From positions 13,987,611 to 14,051,610 of the forward strand of contig CM030716.1 in NCBI GenBank assembly GCA_017979445.1: a DNA stretch of 64,000 bases. The letters are read 5' to 3'. The notes beneath the pieces were generated by a model. The model was not told where the DNA came from and ran no database searches. It worked only from the letters and a program-made list of their open reading frames with translations. The translations under genes and the position numbers were made by a program. Source of the DNA: Akebia trifoliata. Taxonomy: Eukaryota; Streptophyta; Magnoliopsida; Ranunculales; Lardizabalaceae. Shown one piece after another: positions 11,292-23,483 of this stretch. The number at the start of each line of letters is the position of its first letter. The stretch's first letter is position 1.

Positions 11292-12802
11292 CTATCAAAT
11301 TTTTATTAAAACGGAGTCCCCATAAGTATGCGAAGGCAAATTGCCAAAATTGGAAAAGTTGGTGCAAATAACTAAGTGTTGGAAACTCGATTTTTCAAAA
11401 ATTTTAAAATTGAAAATGGGTTTTTGTAAATGAAGGCCCTCGACAACATGAGAAGGGCTATGAAATTTTATAACTTATTTCAAAGTAATGCAAAAGATAT
11501 CACACGAATTCTTGAAACATTCTCATTGTGATAAAATTTTGTTTAATTTTTTTCTAGCTCATTTAAAAGAGTTACGGGACCTATAAGTAGTGATTTTGGC
11601 ATGTTAAAATCATGAGGAATCCAAAAAAAATATCAAAATTTTTTTTTGGGCACTTGTTGGTGTTGACGATGGCTCAGGGTGGCACCATGACTATTTATGG
11701 TGGAACTATTAGAACGTTGAAACTCGCAAATTTTTTCATTTTTCATCGTTTCTTCGAGTTTTTTCACTCGTTTTCGATTCTAATAGCCTACCCACTGATC
11801 TAATATTTAAATCATGATAAAATACATCAAATACATTAGTTCTAACATGAATTTGAAACAATTACAATAATATTCTACAATTTTCAAAACACAAAATAAG
11901 TTTTGAAACATCCCTAAATGTAATTTTCTCGAAATCTACGACTACTAATAAGAGTTGAGAGTCCCCTACTTGGTTTGTGGTTGTCTAATATGTGAAGCTA
12001 GCATGGAGGTTCAAGTGAGACCGTAAGGAACTCGAAATTTGACGAAACTTGGGTGTCAACCTTGGTGAAGGTGTTCTTCTTCTTTCTATGACGATGAACG
12101 ACCCTTCCTTTAAATGGATGACAATTCAAGTGGGTAATATCACACCCACACACTGATTTCGGATGAGAGAACAAAAGAAAAAAAAGGAAGATGAAGGTTA
12201 AACGGGTTTAAGATGTGGAGTTCGTCGATGCTGACAACTTTCTCTCCTTCGTCGATGATCAACTCGGACTCGCTTGCGATTGATCTTGATGGGAAAGGTT
12301 GAAACCCTAGGTTTGGAAAATGGGTTGATTCTTTGTGAGTTGGAAAGGAGAAAGTGAATAAAAGAATAAGTTGGTTCTTTTTATAATAAAAGCTGGAGAG
12401 CACTTTTGTATTTTTCCTTTGTTTATATTTTCGACGAAATCCTGACCATTCGAACTCGAAAAATGACACATGAGTATTCCATTTCGAATAATTTTTCTTT
12501 GCAGACCTTATGGTGCTATCGAATTTTTTTGATTCTTCCTCTAACGAAAATTTATTATTTTTTATCCCACTTAACACGAAATTCGAGGATTTTATAACTT
12601 TGTCATCCGAACTCGAATTTGAACGTGCTTACAGGCTAAAGTATATATTTCAATCATTTTGAACCTAACGGAAAAGTCAAAATTCATTAAAAATGAACGA
12701 ACTAAAATTCGAGTATTCTACCCTAAGTCTTTCTTTTAGAATTTTATCGAAATTCACAATTAGATTTCCTCGAGATACAAAATAAAAACTCGGGGTATTA
12801 CA
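11292..12802 (-). mobile_element. LTR-like block inserted in the Athila integrase
   Basis: The upper end, read on the minus strand, starts TGTAATACCCCGAG, a start common in plant chromovirus LTRs. It interrupts the Athila integrase reading frame exactly after the codons for 'AIISD'. An open frame at 12140-12577 (minus) reads like translated LTR sequence rather than a protein. The lower end was not found: element I abuts at 11291. It may be a solo LTR or part of a larger element, with family uncertain. Confidence 0.4.
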
Positions 12803-15296
12803 CCCTATCACTTATAATGGCTCGAGGTATTCCAAATCTTAACAAAATATATATTTTTAATTTTAAAATAGTTTTATGATTATTTTTTCTACATGGAACA
12901 ATCTCGATCCATTTGAAAATATAATCCACACTTACTAAAATATAAAGATACCCAAAAGATAAGGGGAATGGTCCTATGAAATCGATGCCCAAATAGTCAA
13001 ACACTTCAATTATAAGAATCAAATTTAATGGCATCATATTTCCATGAGATATTCTTCTCAATTTCTAACAATGCTCACAAGCCTTACATAATGCATGAGT
13101 TTCCTTAAACAAATTAGGCCATTAAAAATTACAATGCAAAATTTTATAAACAGTTTTCTTGGTTGAAAAATGACCACAACAAACATGTGAATGACAAAAG
13201 AAAATAATACTCAATTGTTCATTATCTGGTACACATTTCCTAATTATTTGATCCAGATAATACTTAAATAAATAAGGATCATCTCAAAAAAAATTCTTAC
13301 TTCGGTGACAAATTTTTTTTATCTTGTTGTTTTCAATGAGTATGAATTTTACCTGTAATAAGATAATTTGCAATATCCGCATACCAAGGTGATTGGAAAA
13401 ATGAAAAAGTTGTTTATCAGAGAATGTTTCTTTGATGGGCATATTTCCTTTGAAATCGATAAATGGTCAGTTACTACATTATTTACTCCTTTTTATCTTT
13501 AATTTCTAAATCAAATTCTTAAAGTAGAAGAATCCAATGAATAAGTCGCAGTTTAGCATCTTTCTTGGGAAGAAGATACTTAAGCGTGGTACGGTCAGTG
13601 TAAACTAATATCTTGGATCCTATAAGTTAAGATCTGAATTTGTCCAAGGAAAATATACTAAGCATGCATCTTTGAAAAGTTGCGGGAACGTTACATTATC
13701 TGAACGACATTCACTTGTATAGAAAAGTATTAAATGGACATATAAAAGTAATTTTCTTTTGATTTTCAAGGGAAATTTCCATTTAGTTATATCCTGAATA
13801 ATCATCTAGGAAATAATAGTAAGGGTGTCCCACTAACCTTTCTAACATTTGGTCTACAAACGATAACGGGAAGTGGTATTTCCTTGTAATAATATTAAAT
13901 TTTTTATACTTTACACATCTTCCAACCAATAGTAACTCTAGTTGGAAGAAGTATATCATCAGAGTTTCTAACTACAATAATCCTAGATATCTTAGGAACT
14001 ACTTATGTTGGACTTACCCATCTACCATCAGAGATATAGTAAATAATATCCACATCTAAAAGTTTGAGGGCTTCATCTCAAACCACCTCTTTCATGTTAG
14101 GGTTTAGCTTACGCTGCATCTCTCAAGATGGTTTGGGTTGATCTATTAAATGAATTATATGGGTATATATTGTTGGATTAATTCTTTTGATATCTGCAAT
14201 GGTCCATCCTATACCTTCGTTACAGTTTTCCAGAATATTCAATAATTTACCTTCTTGATCTTGTCTTAGTTGTGAAGAAATAATCACAAGAAAAGTATTC
14301 TCTTGACCTACAAATGCATATTTAAGACTAGACGGTAATGGTTTTAGGTCAAGTTTTGGTTATTTCACACTAGATGGGATAGATTTTTCTAAATTAAATA
14401 GTAAATTTTCAAAGTGAGATTTTCACTTGTTCATTTCTAACACAGATGCAAAATCCAAAAGAGCATTAACCTCATCAATAATTATGTCATCATCAATAAG
14501 TTCAAAATGGGCCAAACATTTTTCCAAATGATCTGAAAAGGTAGATTGATTGAACTTGTCTTGTACGAGGGTGCCATTCATGTTCACCTCATGCAATTCA
14601 TCATCATTATTCAATTATTTTCCTATGTTAAAAATATTAAGCTCAATCGTCATATTATCAAATGATAATTTCATCATACCATTCCTACAATTGATTAAAG
14701 CACTAAAAGTAGCAAGGAATGAACGACCAAGTATGATAAGAATTTGAGTGTTCACATTAGCAACAAGTTGAGTATCCAAGATAATAAAATCTATAGGAAA
14801 GTAAAATTTATCAACTTGGATTAGTACATCTTATACAATGCCTCTCGATATTTTAACGGAACGATCCACGAGTTATAAAATTATTCAAGTAGGTTGTAAC
14901 TCACCTAAGCCTAATTGTATATATACCGAGTAGAGTAGAAGGTTAACACTCACCCCGAAGTCTAATACTACTTGTTCAATGTGAAAATTCCCTATGACAC
15001 AAGAAATCATAGGGCATTCAGAATCCTTGTACTTAGGGGAAGTGTTATGCTTAATGATTGTATTTACTTGTTTCATAAAAAAGGCTTTCTTTTGTACATT
15101 GAGCTTACGTTTTATTATGCAAAGATCCTTAAAAAAAATGGCATATGATGATATTTTCTTAATGACATCTAGCAACAGAATGTTGATTGTAACTTGTTTA
15201 AAATTTTCTATAATATCCTAATTGTTTGCATTTGACTTCGTTGGAATTATTCTTTGTGAAAATAGAGTCACCAACCAACAATTTATGCATGGGTTC
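12803..15296 (-). pseudogene. Athila-type Ty3 pol (protease, RT, RNase H, integrase), broken
   Basis: In minus-strand order I see a protease remnant at about 14,885-15,175 ('VVLDFGVSVNLL', with DFG where DxG is expected); RT segments at about 13,620-14,200 ('WVSPT', 'TIGWKMC', and 'TFPQLFKDACLVYF', where the family has ATFQRCM); an RNase H segment at about 13,500-13,620 ('[15 protein letters not shown]'); and the integrase at about 12,803-13,160 ('GIDFIGPFPLSFGYLYILV', 'RFGIPRAIISD'). These are hallmark Athila phrases. Many stops and frameshifts are present. The integrase is cut at 12,803 by an LTR-like block. The N-terminal side is cut at 15,296 by element II, and gag resumes at 34,768. Confidence 0.85.
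15292..15296. repeat. Target-site duplication GGTTC (lower copy)
   Basis: These five bases directly precede the LTR of element II and match 34768-34772, which directly follow the other LTR. They are a perfect 5 bp duplication made when element II inserted into the Athila element. Confidence 0.9.
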
Positions 15297-17108
15297 TGTG
15301 GACATGTGATTTATTCAATTTTGAATATATCATCCACTTTGGGGGGTTTTGGAGTCGCCACCATTCATATTTGAAAATGGGTGTGAATGGTCACCCGATG
15401 CCATATTTTTGAAAACTACGTTATTTTGTCATTTGATGACTCTCATACGGATAAGGTATACTTGGTCCAACTTTTGATTCAAGGTAAGGGGGTCCATTTT
15501 ATGGAGTAGGGAAGGTGTTAGGCACCATACTCCATCCACCGTTGGTGGTAACCTCAAATTCGATCACTTCTTAAAAGTAAAATAAAATAAAATAAAATAA
15601 AGATTCAAAAAATCCGATATGTGCCCTCGAGTATGAGGGACTTTAATGTTGGTTCAAACCATTGAGGGTACCCTTATTGAAAAAGGGGCCCTTTTGATGA
15701 TTTAAACCATTGTGGTATATGCAAAAGTGTAGAGAAAGGGATGAGTAGAAGATGGGGGTTGGAGGGGGTGTTCTTTTTTTCAAACCCACCTTGTTCCTTC
15801 CTTGACTTCCTTAGACTTTTTTTGATTTACTTGAGAGAGTTGAGATGAGTTGAGAGTTGAGAGTGGAGGGGATTATAATTTTAGAGGGTACTTTTTCAAA
15901 TTTTCATTAGGTATTGAGAGTTAAAAATGAGGGGGGGTTTTATAGAGTTTAGGAGTTATTTTTAAGGTAAAATTGGGTGAAATGAGGAGGAATTATAGAA
16001 TAGTGTGGGGTTTAAGAGAAAGGTAGGGGTAAATTAGAAGTGTTTGGAGGGTATTTGTGTAAGAAGGTCAAATGGGTTGTTTTACAATCCAAATGAGTTG
16101 GATCTTTCAACCCATTTGGGTTGAGTGTTAGGTAAAGGATAATAAATGGTGAGGATGGGGTGTAAGAGAGTGATGGATGGGTAGAGTGTTTGGGGAGTAG
16201 TGTTTGGATTTGAGATAATGGGGGGTGTAAGAGGGTAGTTGATGATATTTTGGAAGGGTATGGAAGATGATGCCATGTGTTAAAATGGGTGGAAATGAAG
16301 GGTTGAGATGAATTGATGGGAGAGTATGAGTGTTTGATTTGAGAGGAGGGGTGTGGCTTTAGATTGTAGAGGTGGGTTTTTTTAGGGAATAATGAGGGTA
16401 GATTAGGTATAGGTTAGGGGTGTGGATAGATTAGATTTTTATAGAGAAAAGGTGATGGGTTGATGTGGGTAGATTAGGGGGAGGTATAGGTTAGGGGTGT
16501 GGGTAGATGATGTTTAGAAAAAAGGTGATGGGATAGGTTGGGAATGAGGGAGGTGAGTTGGGGTGGTGACATGTGTCCCACCTTGATGATTGTGGTGATT
16601 GGTTGTGATGTTGGGTTGGGTTGAGAATTGGACTTGGGTAATGAGTTGGACTTGGGTAGAGTGTTGGGTAGGTATAGTGTTGGATTGGGCTTAGGTTGTG
16701 GGTTGAATATGAATAGATTTGATTTGAATGGGCTTAGGTAATGGGTATAATAAGAATGAGTTTGGGGGTTGAGTTGAGTAGGCTTAGGTGAGGGGTTGAA
16801 CAAGAATGGATTTGGGGGTTGAGTTGAGTGGGCTTAGGTGAGGGGTTGAATAATAATGGGTTTGGGTTGAGTTGAATAGACTTAGGTAATGGGTAGAATA
16901 AAAATGGGCTTGGACTTATGTTGGATTGAGTTGAAAAGTGTAGAAGGGTGGTGAGGAATTGGGGTCCATGGGCCACGTGGGAAGCCTTAGGCCATTTATT
17001 GAAATAAGTAGAGGACTTTTGGAGGTATGGGCTTTGAAGGCCCAATTCGTTTTTAACTATCTTTTTGGGTATTTTGCATCGAGGGCCCGGTCAAATTTGG
17101 TGTCTATA
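15297..17108 (-). mobile_element. 3' LTR of element II
   Basis: The LTR is 1,812 bp and aligns along its length with 32890-34767. The lower end is TGTGGACATG. The upper end reads 'ggtgtctata' where the 5' LTR has 'ggtgtctaca', a C-to-T change in the terminal CA. A minus-strand TATA box (CTATAAAACC) lies near 15,936-15,945. Tat landmarks 'gagtcgccacc' and 'ggtgttaggcacc' lie near 15,350 and 15,515. The segment 16,474-17,045 is a low-complexity 'gggttgagttgaatgggctt' sequence whose minus-strand ORFs are not genes. Confidence 0.9.
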
Positions 17109-17123
17109 ATTGCCCCTCTTTGC
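17109..17123 (-). other. Polypurine tract of element II
   Basis: The minus strand reads GCAAAGAGGGGCAAT directly before the start of the 3' LTR. It confirms the minus orientation of the element. Confidence 0.7.
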
Positions 17124-19454
17124 AGGAGTTGCGTGCAAAGAATAGACGAAATCTTGATTTGTGCGGGCCCGATGATTTTGCTCGGACAAATTTGAAAACA
17201 CCGATTTGGTTTGATGAATTTGATGACAAGAAGTGGCTATCCAAGCATTGGGTCTGACAGGGCGAGCCTCTTGATTTCCTCGACCTCGTGGTACAGAGCT
17301 CATGTGAGGTCTCAGATTTGTGACAGTTTAGAGAAAAACTTTAAAACGAGAGTTTTCTAACGAGTCTTGAACAAATTTGAATTTCACTCTTGCGAAAATG
17401 TTATTTTGTCGGTTTGTTTTTTTATTTTTTTTATTTTTTTTATTTCTTATATTTTTTTTCTAAAATCCAATCTTCTTTGTCTTACTTTATTTTTACCACA
17501 AGTTAATCCTCCTTATTCATACCCTGTCCCTTATAATGGCGCCTTTGATCCTTTCAATAGTGCATGCAATAAGGTTGTTAACAGTTGCTACAGATCCAAG
17601 AGAGAGTTTTGTTGTTGGAGTTGAATCAACTAAGATTTGAAGGTAGGAGGACTACATAGTCTGAGTCACCCACATTTTAGAACCACATTAATTGCAACAA
17701 TATCAACAGGAGCATAAACTACAAACGATCTTGTTGCATCGGTGCTACTCTTTTGTAATATCAACATATTCCTCTAGTTGGAATTTGGAGTATTTACTCG
17801 CAATAGAGATACACAGTTGCCAAGATCAGGAGATCGGCTTGGGTCTTTGAGGAGTAAGGAATCTTCCATTTTGAAGGCTAAGATTGGTGATCTACGGGAG
17901 AGGCTTGCTTAGGATCCCTGCTTCGATGCCTTCGTGTCTTACCTGGTGAGTCATAATGCTTCGGACGCTGAAGTGGTGGTGATTGGGCAAACTGCCCGAA
18001 TTTATGCCTTGGAAGATAGACTTGATTCTTTCTTCATTTCTCGTCGAGACGTATGATTGGCACCAAGTATTTTTTTTAAATGACATGTAATATGAAACTT
18101 TTTAAAATGAAAAGAAAATAGATTTTTTACTTACTTGGCCTCAGGTGTATCTATTGCTTTGAAAACATGAAATTTGAGTAAGTCCTAGAATTTTTATCAT
18201 CGGTCAAAATATTAGTTTTGAAAACGTTTGAATTTTTGTGATTTGTCGTTGTCGAATAGATATTGTAGATATAAAATATGCAGACTTTTGAAAAATCTTT
18301 GTTACTTTGATGATATCTGTGTTTTCGCCAACTACTGAAGATATAGATGTCAGTAGTTCTTAGGCTCCTTTTAGAGTCATCCACAATGCCCCAGTACTGG
18401 GTGAATATCGATTGAGCATGGAGCTTGAGATTTCAGGAAAATTTTGCCATTCACAATTTATACTCATGCGAGCCAGGAGTTCTTCATTTTGTTTTGTTTT
18501 TTTCCCTTATTTCCCCTGGTGCCAGTTACGATTTTCACCAGACCCGGTTTCCACATTTTTGCGCATGGATGCCCTTTTGGGTTTTCATCGTGCCGGTGGC
18601 TTTGATCTTACCACAGTCTGATTCTTTTACTCATAGCGCCCTTTCGGATTTTCACTATGCCCTTTCAGACTATGTTTGTTTTTTTTTAGATTTTTACATT
18701 ACAAATCTTGCTTGGAGTCTCTGTGTCAAGGCTTGGTGATTCAAGTGGAGCTGCGAGATCGGCGACTCTACTCTTGTAGTGGTACTCTTTCTCAAGTGAT
18801 CGATCTAGATTCTCCTCTCAAGTTTGTTGACGACTATTTATGGTTCAGCAACTCAAATTGAGCCACGAGATCGACTACTCTACACTTCGAGTACTCTTTT
18901 TTTTCGAATATCTGATCTGAACTCCCCTCTTGAGTCTTCAAACGACTAATAAGACTTAAGATCCGGATCAAGTTACAAGATCATTGTGCTATCATTGTCA
19001 TTGTAAAGCCTTAGAACATTCCCTGATCCGAAAGGCTTTTGGTAGGACGAAACGTTGGCTTAGGTTAAGGGTAATGGAAAAGATACAAAAAGTTTAAGAT
19101 CTAGATCTATCTAGAGTGGGTTAGACGTGGGGTTTATCTATTTTGTTTCGAAAAGGTGATCTATGTCTCTTTCCAGCGTTTCTCGAACTTGTTTAGGCTA
19201 AAGATTTGGGTCGAGCTAAAGATCAAGTATTCGATTTTTGACTTTTTATTTATTTTTTTGCCGTTCACAGTTTATCCTCATGCGGGCCAGGAGTACTTTG
19301 ATGTTTTGAATTTTTTTTTTTTTTTTTTTTTGTATTATTGACGTGTCCCAGTTTTAGGTTAAGAAATGAACGTGATGGCTCAAAAGGGTTGACTAGGGTT
19401 AGATAGTTGTTTTAGGATAGAAAAAATGGTCTTTCGTCATCTCAGGGTCGGATC
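17124..19454 (-). other. 3' non-coding region of element II
   Basis: This 2.3 kb stretch lies between the pol stop and the polypurine tract. It contains T-rich tracts and degenerate short repeats such as 'cgccctttcggattttcac' near 18,530-18,670, comparable to those of element I near 5,300-5,450. No frame in it resembles a known protein. A long 3' non-coding region is usual in Tat elements. Confidence 0.6.
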
Positions 19455-20510
19455 TCAAGCGTAATATTTCTTGACAGTGTCAGCATTGATCGGTTGAGGG
19501 AAGACTTGTCCATCCATTTCTGTGAGAATCAGAGCTCCTCCCGTCATTACCTTTTTCACCATAAATGATCCCTCGTAGTTTGGTCGAAATTTTCCCCTGA
19601 CATCTTCTTGGATTGACAAAATTTTCTTCAAAACAAGGTCTCCTGGCGAGAAATCCCTAGGTTTGACCTTTTTATTGTAAGCACGAGCTATTCGCCGTTA
19701 GTAAATTTGCCATGACAGATAACTGCAAGCCGTTTCTCCTTTATTAAGTTCAATTGATTGAACCGAGCTTGAACCCATTTTGTTTCGTCTAACTTTTCTT
19801 CTTTTAAAATCCGAAGGGAAGGAATCTCTACCTCGACAGGTAAGACTACTTCCATTCTGTATATCAACAAGTACGGAGTTGCTCCAGTCGAGGTTCGAAA
19901 TGAAGTCCGATAGGCATAAAGGGCGAAATGCAACATGTCGTGCCAATCCTTGTATGTAACAGCCATTTTCTCGATGATTCTTTTAATATTTCTGTTGGCT
20001 ACCTTGATGGCTCCGTTCATCTTGGGTCTGTAGGGTACCGAGTTGTGATAAGTGATCTGGAAGTCTTCGCACATCTTGATCATATCCTTGTTCTTGAAGT
20101 TCTTAACATTGTCCGTTACTAATCTGTTGGGGAGCCCATATCGACAAATGATGTTGTTCTTGACAAATTTCAATACATTGCTTTTGGTGACATTGGCATA
20201 TGATGCAGCTTCTACCCATTTTGTGAAATAATCGATAGCGACCAGGATGAAGCGATGTCCATTTGAAGCTTTTGGAGAAATCTGCCCAATAACGTCCATG
20301 TCCCAAAGTGAGAAGGGCCAAGGAGTAGTCATGGTGTGCAATTCTGAAGGTGGAGCGTTGATCTTATTGGCATAGATCTGGCAGAGATGGCATTTACGAA
20401 CGTACTGATAACAATCGCTTTCCATTGTAGTCCAATAATATCTCATTCTCATGATCTTCTTGGCAAGCATGTGACCATTCATGTGAGGTCCGCAAACTCC
20501 ACCATGTACA
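19455..20510 (-). pseudogene. Integrase of element II, active-site glutamate lost
   Basis: The minus-strand translation shows the zinc-binding N-domain ('KCHLCQIYANK'), then the catalytic core with 'DMDVIGQISP' (first Asp), 'RLVTDNVKNF' (second Asp) and 'RPKMNGAIKVANRNIKRI'. In the last block the family has Glu two residues after the conserved NGA; here it is Lys (K), so the DDE triad is broken. 'TPYLLIYRMEVVLPVEVEIPSL' and a C-terminal segment ending 'PINADTVKKYYA' follow, with the stop at 19455-19457. A frameshift near 20,510 separates it from the upstream RNase H. Confidence 0.9.
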
Positions 20511-21180
20511 GTCTCGATCGATCAATCGTTTAGACTCTGCTTCTGTAATGCAACGGAGAAGAACCTCGTGGTGTGATTTTTTTAATAGAGTCCCGTTACT
20601 TAGGAAAAATTGACTTGCCAATCTCTGGATGGTCCTTCGTTCATTTACCGTTATATCTGACGGGATGGTTTGATCTTCTAAGTATGCCTTGATGTCTGAA
20701 TACCACGATTTCTCCTCGGGCTTGCTATATCCACTGGCATACAATAGACTGGTTCGTCTTAGACGCCAATTTCGATAGGATCGATGACTAGGTCCTTTGA
20801 AATACTGATCATGGAAGCAAGTGTGGCTAGTGCATCTGCAAACTGATTTTTGGCTCGTGGCATGTAAGTGAATGAGATTCTGGTGAAGTTTGAGCTCAGT
20901 TCTTCCAAGTACTCATGGTAATGGACTAATATTTGTTCTCAAGTCTTCCATTCTCCAGTTGTCTGATAGACCACTAGACTTGAATCTCTGAATACATCGA
21001 TTTCGTGCACTTCCAAATCGATTGCTGCTTTTAACCCTACGATACATGCTTCATACTCTGCCTCGTTATTGGAACATTGGAATTTTAATCAGATAGCGAT
21101 CGGAACATGAGATCTATCTGATTTGATCAACACTGTCCCTATTCCATTTCTTTTCTGATTTGCAGCTCCGTCGAAATACA
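20511..21180 (-). pseudogene. Second (archaeal-type) RNase H domain of element II
   Basis: The frame runs from 'MYFDGAANQKRNGIGTVL' (first catalytic Asp) through 'NNEAEYEACIVGLKAA' (Glu) and 'VFRDSSLVV' (Asp) to 'QFADALATLASM'. This order fits the additional RNase H that Tat-lineage elements carry between RT and integrase. In-frame stops occur after 'PIAI' and elsewhere. The start is displaced by the tandem triplication at 21181-21510. Confidence 0.8.
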
Positions 21181-21510
21181 TCTTCCAACCTTGCTCTTCG
21201 TCACTATCTTCAACTTCTGTCAACAGGATGGCCTCATCTGGGAAATTTGTCTTTAATGGCTCATAGTCAGGTAATGGATGCTCAGCTAAATCTTCCAACC
21301 TTGCTCTTCGTCACTATCTTCAACTTCTGTCAACAGGATGGCCTCATCTGGGAAATTTGTCTTTAATGGCTCATAGTCAGGTAAGGGATGCTCAGCTAAA
21401 TCTTCCAACTTTGCTCTTCGTCACTATCTTCAACTACTGTCAACAGGATGGCCTCATCTGGGAAATTTGTCTTTAATAGCTCATAGTCAGGTAAGGGATG
21501 CTCAGCTAAG
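21181..21510. repeat. 110 bp direct tandem triplication inside pol
   Basis: Three nearly identical 110 bp copies start at 21181, 21291 and 21401, each beginning 'tcttccaac'. Only a few substitutions separate them. The unit covers the linker between the RT-associated RNase H and the second RNase H ('AEHPLPDYE' to 'DSDEEQGWK'). Because 110 is not a multiple of three, each extra copy shifts the reading frame, so pol is interrupted here. Confidence 0.95.
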
Positions 21511-22860
21511 TGGTCTGCAATGACTTGTCCCTTGATGGCCTTTTGAGTGACATAGGTGATGTCAAACTCAGATAATAGTAATTGCCATTTTGCGGTGCGA
21601 CCTGTCAATGCTGGCTTCTCGAAGAGATACTTGAGAGGGTCCATTCGAGCAATAAGCATAGTTGAGTAGCTGACGAGGTAGTGGCGCAATCGTTGAGATG
21701 CCCAGACCAGTCTACAACAAGTCTTCTCGAGCGCCGAGTACTTTGCCTCATAATTGGTGAACTTCTTGCTGAGATAGTAAATGGCTTGCTCTTTTCGACT
21801 TGACTCGTCGTGTTGCCCCAATACACAACCCATAGACGTTTCTTGTACTGAGATATACATTAGTAAGGGTAGTCCTGGCATAGAAGGAACCAAAACTAGC
21901 GGATTGAGTAAATACTTCTTTATTTTGTCGAAGGCTTCTTGGCAGTCTTTATTCCATGCTTTTGATACATTTTTTCTCAATAGTTTGATGACTAGTTCGT
22001 AGATAGGCGTGAGTTGCACAATAAATCTGCTGATATATTGTATTCTACCCAAAAATGCTTTGACGTCCCTTTCTGACACTGGTGCTTTCATTTCAAGAAT
22101 GTACTTGGTCTTTGTTGGATCTATCTCAATGCCTCTTCTCCTGACGATGAAGCCTAACAATTTGTCTGACGTTGCCCTGAAGACGCATTTTGCCGGGTTG
22201 AACCTTAGACTGTATTTCCTTAATCGATTGAATAACTTTCTCAAGTTTATCAATTGATCTTCCTCCAAGTTAGACTTTGCAATCATATCATCCACATAGA
22301 CCTCCATTTCTTTATGGATCATATCGTGGAATAAGGCCGTCATTGTGCATTGATAAGTTGTCCCGGCGTTCTTGAGCCCGAATGGCATAACTTATTAGTG
22401 AAAAGTGCCCCAGGGTGTGATGAATGTTGTCTTCTCCAGGTCTTCTTCTGCCATTTTTATCTGATTGTAGCCAGAGAAACCATCCATGAATGAGAACATA
22501 CCATGCCCTGTTGTGCTATCGACTAGAGTGTCAATGTGGGATAGTGGAAAATCATCTTTAGGACTGGCTTTGTTCAAATACCGATAATTGACACATATTC
22601 GTACTTTCCCGTCCTTCTTTGGTACCAGAACGACATTGGCTAGCCATTCGGGGTATGTGGAGACTGCGAGAAATCCTACTTGGAACTGTTTCATCACTTC
22701 ATCCTTAACTTTGAGTGACCATTCTGACTTGAGTCTTCTCAACTTTTGTTTGATCGGCTTGCTCTTGGGAGCGATCAGTAGTTTATCAACAACGAGATCT
22801 GTGTCTAAGCCGGGCATATCTCTGTAGGACCAGGCGAAGATGTCTTAATAGTTACGCAGT
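21511..22860 (-). pseudogene. Reverse transcriptase with first RNase H of element II
   Basis: The upper ORF (22395-22817) has 'VVLVPKKDGKVRICVNYRYLN' split over RT motifs 1-2, then 'FSFMDGFSGYNQIKM'. The lower ORF (21396-22388) starts 'MPFGLKNAGTTYQ', has the catalytic 'VYVDDMIAKS', and then the RT-linked RNase H ('SMGCVLGQHDE', 'AIYYLSKKFTNYEAKYS', 'RLRHYLV'). Two adjacent stop codons sit between the two ORFs at about 22,390-22,395, where Tat elements have Tyr-Lys, so no full RT can be made. Length and order fit the Tat pol. Confidence 0.9.
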
Positions 22861-23483
22861 AGTTCAATCATTTTTTCTTTCTACTGAGGGGTTAACAAGG
22901 TTCCAATTTTTACAATACGTGGGTCATCTTCAACGTCGAGACTAACTGAGTCTGTATCCTCAATGTTTGGCTGAACACCTTTTCATGTCATTTCAGAAGA
23001 TCTTTGATTTCTTTAGGAGGGTATTCCACTTCGTCCTCAGACGCTTCCTCAATTCCCATGAGATCGAAGTCGAGTTCGAGATCGAAGTCGAGTTTAAGAT
23101 CGAAGTCACACTCATCCCTTTCATATTCTATTATGTCCAAAGGTCCATTCGAGTAAGATAAATCCTTTAAATTCTGAGAAAACTCTTTTTTTTATTTTTG
23201 AAAAATATCTATTTTTTTGAGATTTTGAAAGCTTTTTGATTTTTTTATTTTTTGAAGACTTTTTGACTTTTTTGAATTTTGAATGCTATTTGATTTTTTT
23301 TTATTTTTGGGTGTTATTTTCCTGACATCTGAAATAAGAACAGCAGTCATGCATTAGTAAAATAAAGAGCCCTCAAAACAGTCTTTACCAGATGACGAGG
23401 GCTCGTTATGATCCTCGGACAAATTGATTTTGCCTAACGGCATTTTTTTTTGAGGCCTCAACAGCCTCAAGGGTTAAAGGGAA

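Noticed and set aside
12140..12577. 145-codon minus-strand ORF
   Set aside because: It lies in an LTR-like block ending at TGTAATACCCCG. Composition is that of translated LTR or leader sequence, with no domain.
16082..17045. Pro/Asn/Thr-rich minus-strand ORFs, repeated at 33735-34730
   Set aside because: They fall inside the two LTRs of element II and come from a low-complexity 'gggttgagttgaatgggctt' sequence. Their presence in both LTRs is LTR duplication, not a gene pair.
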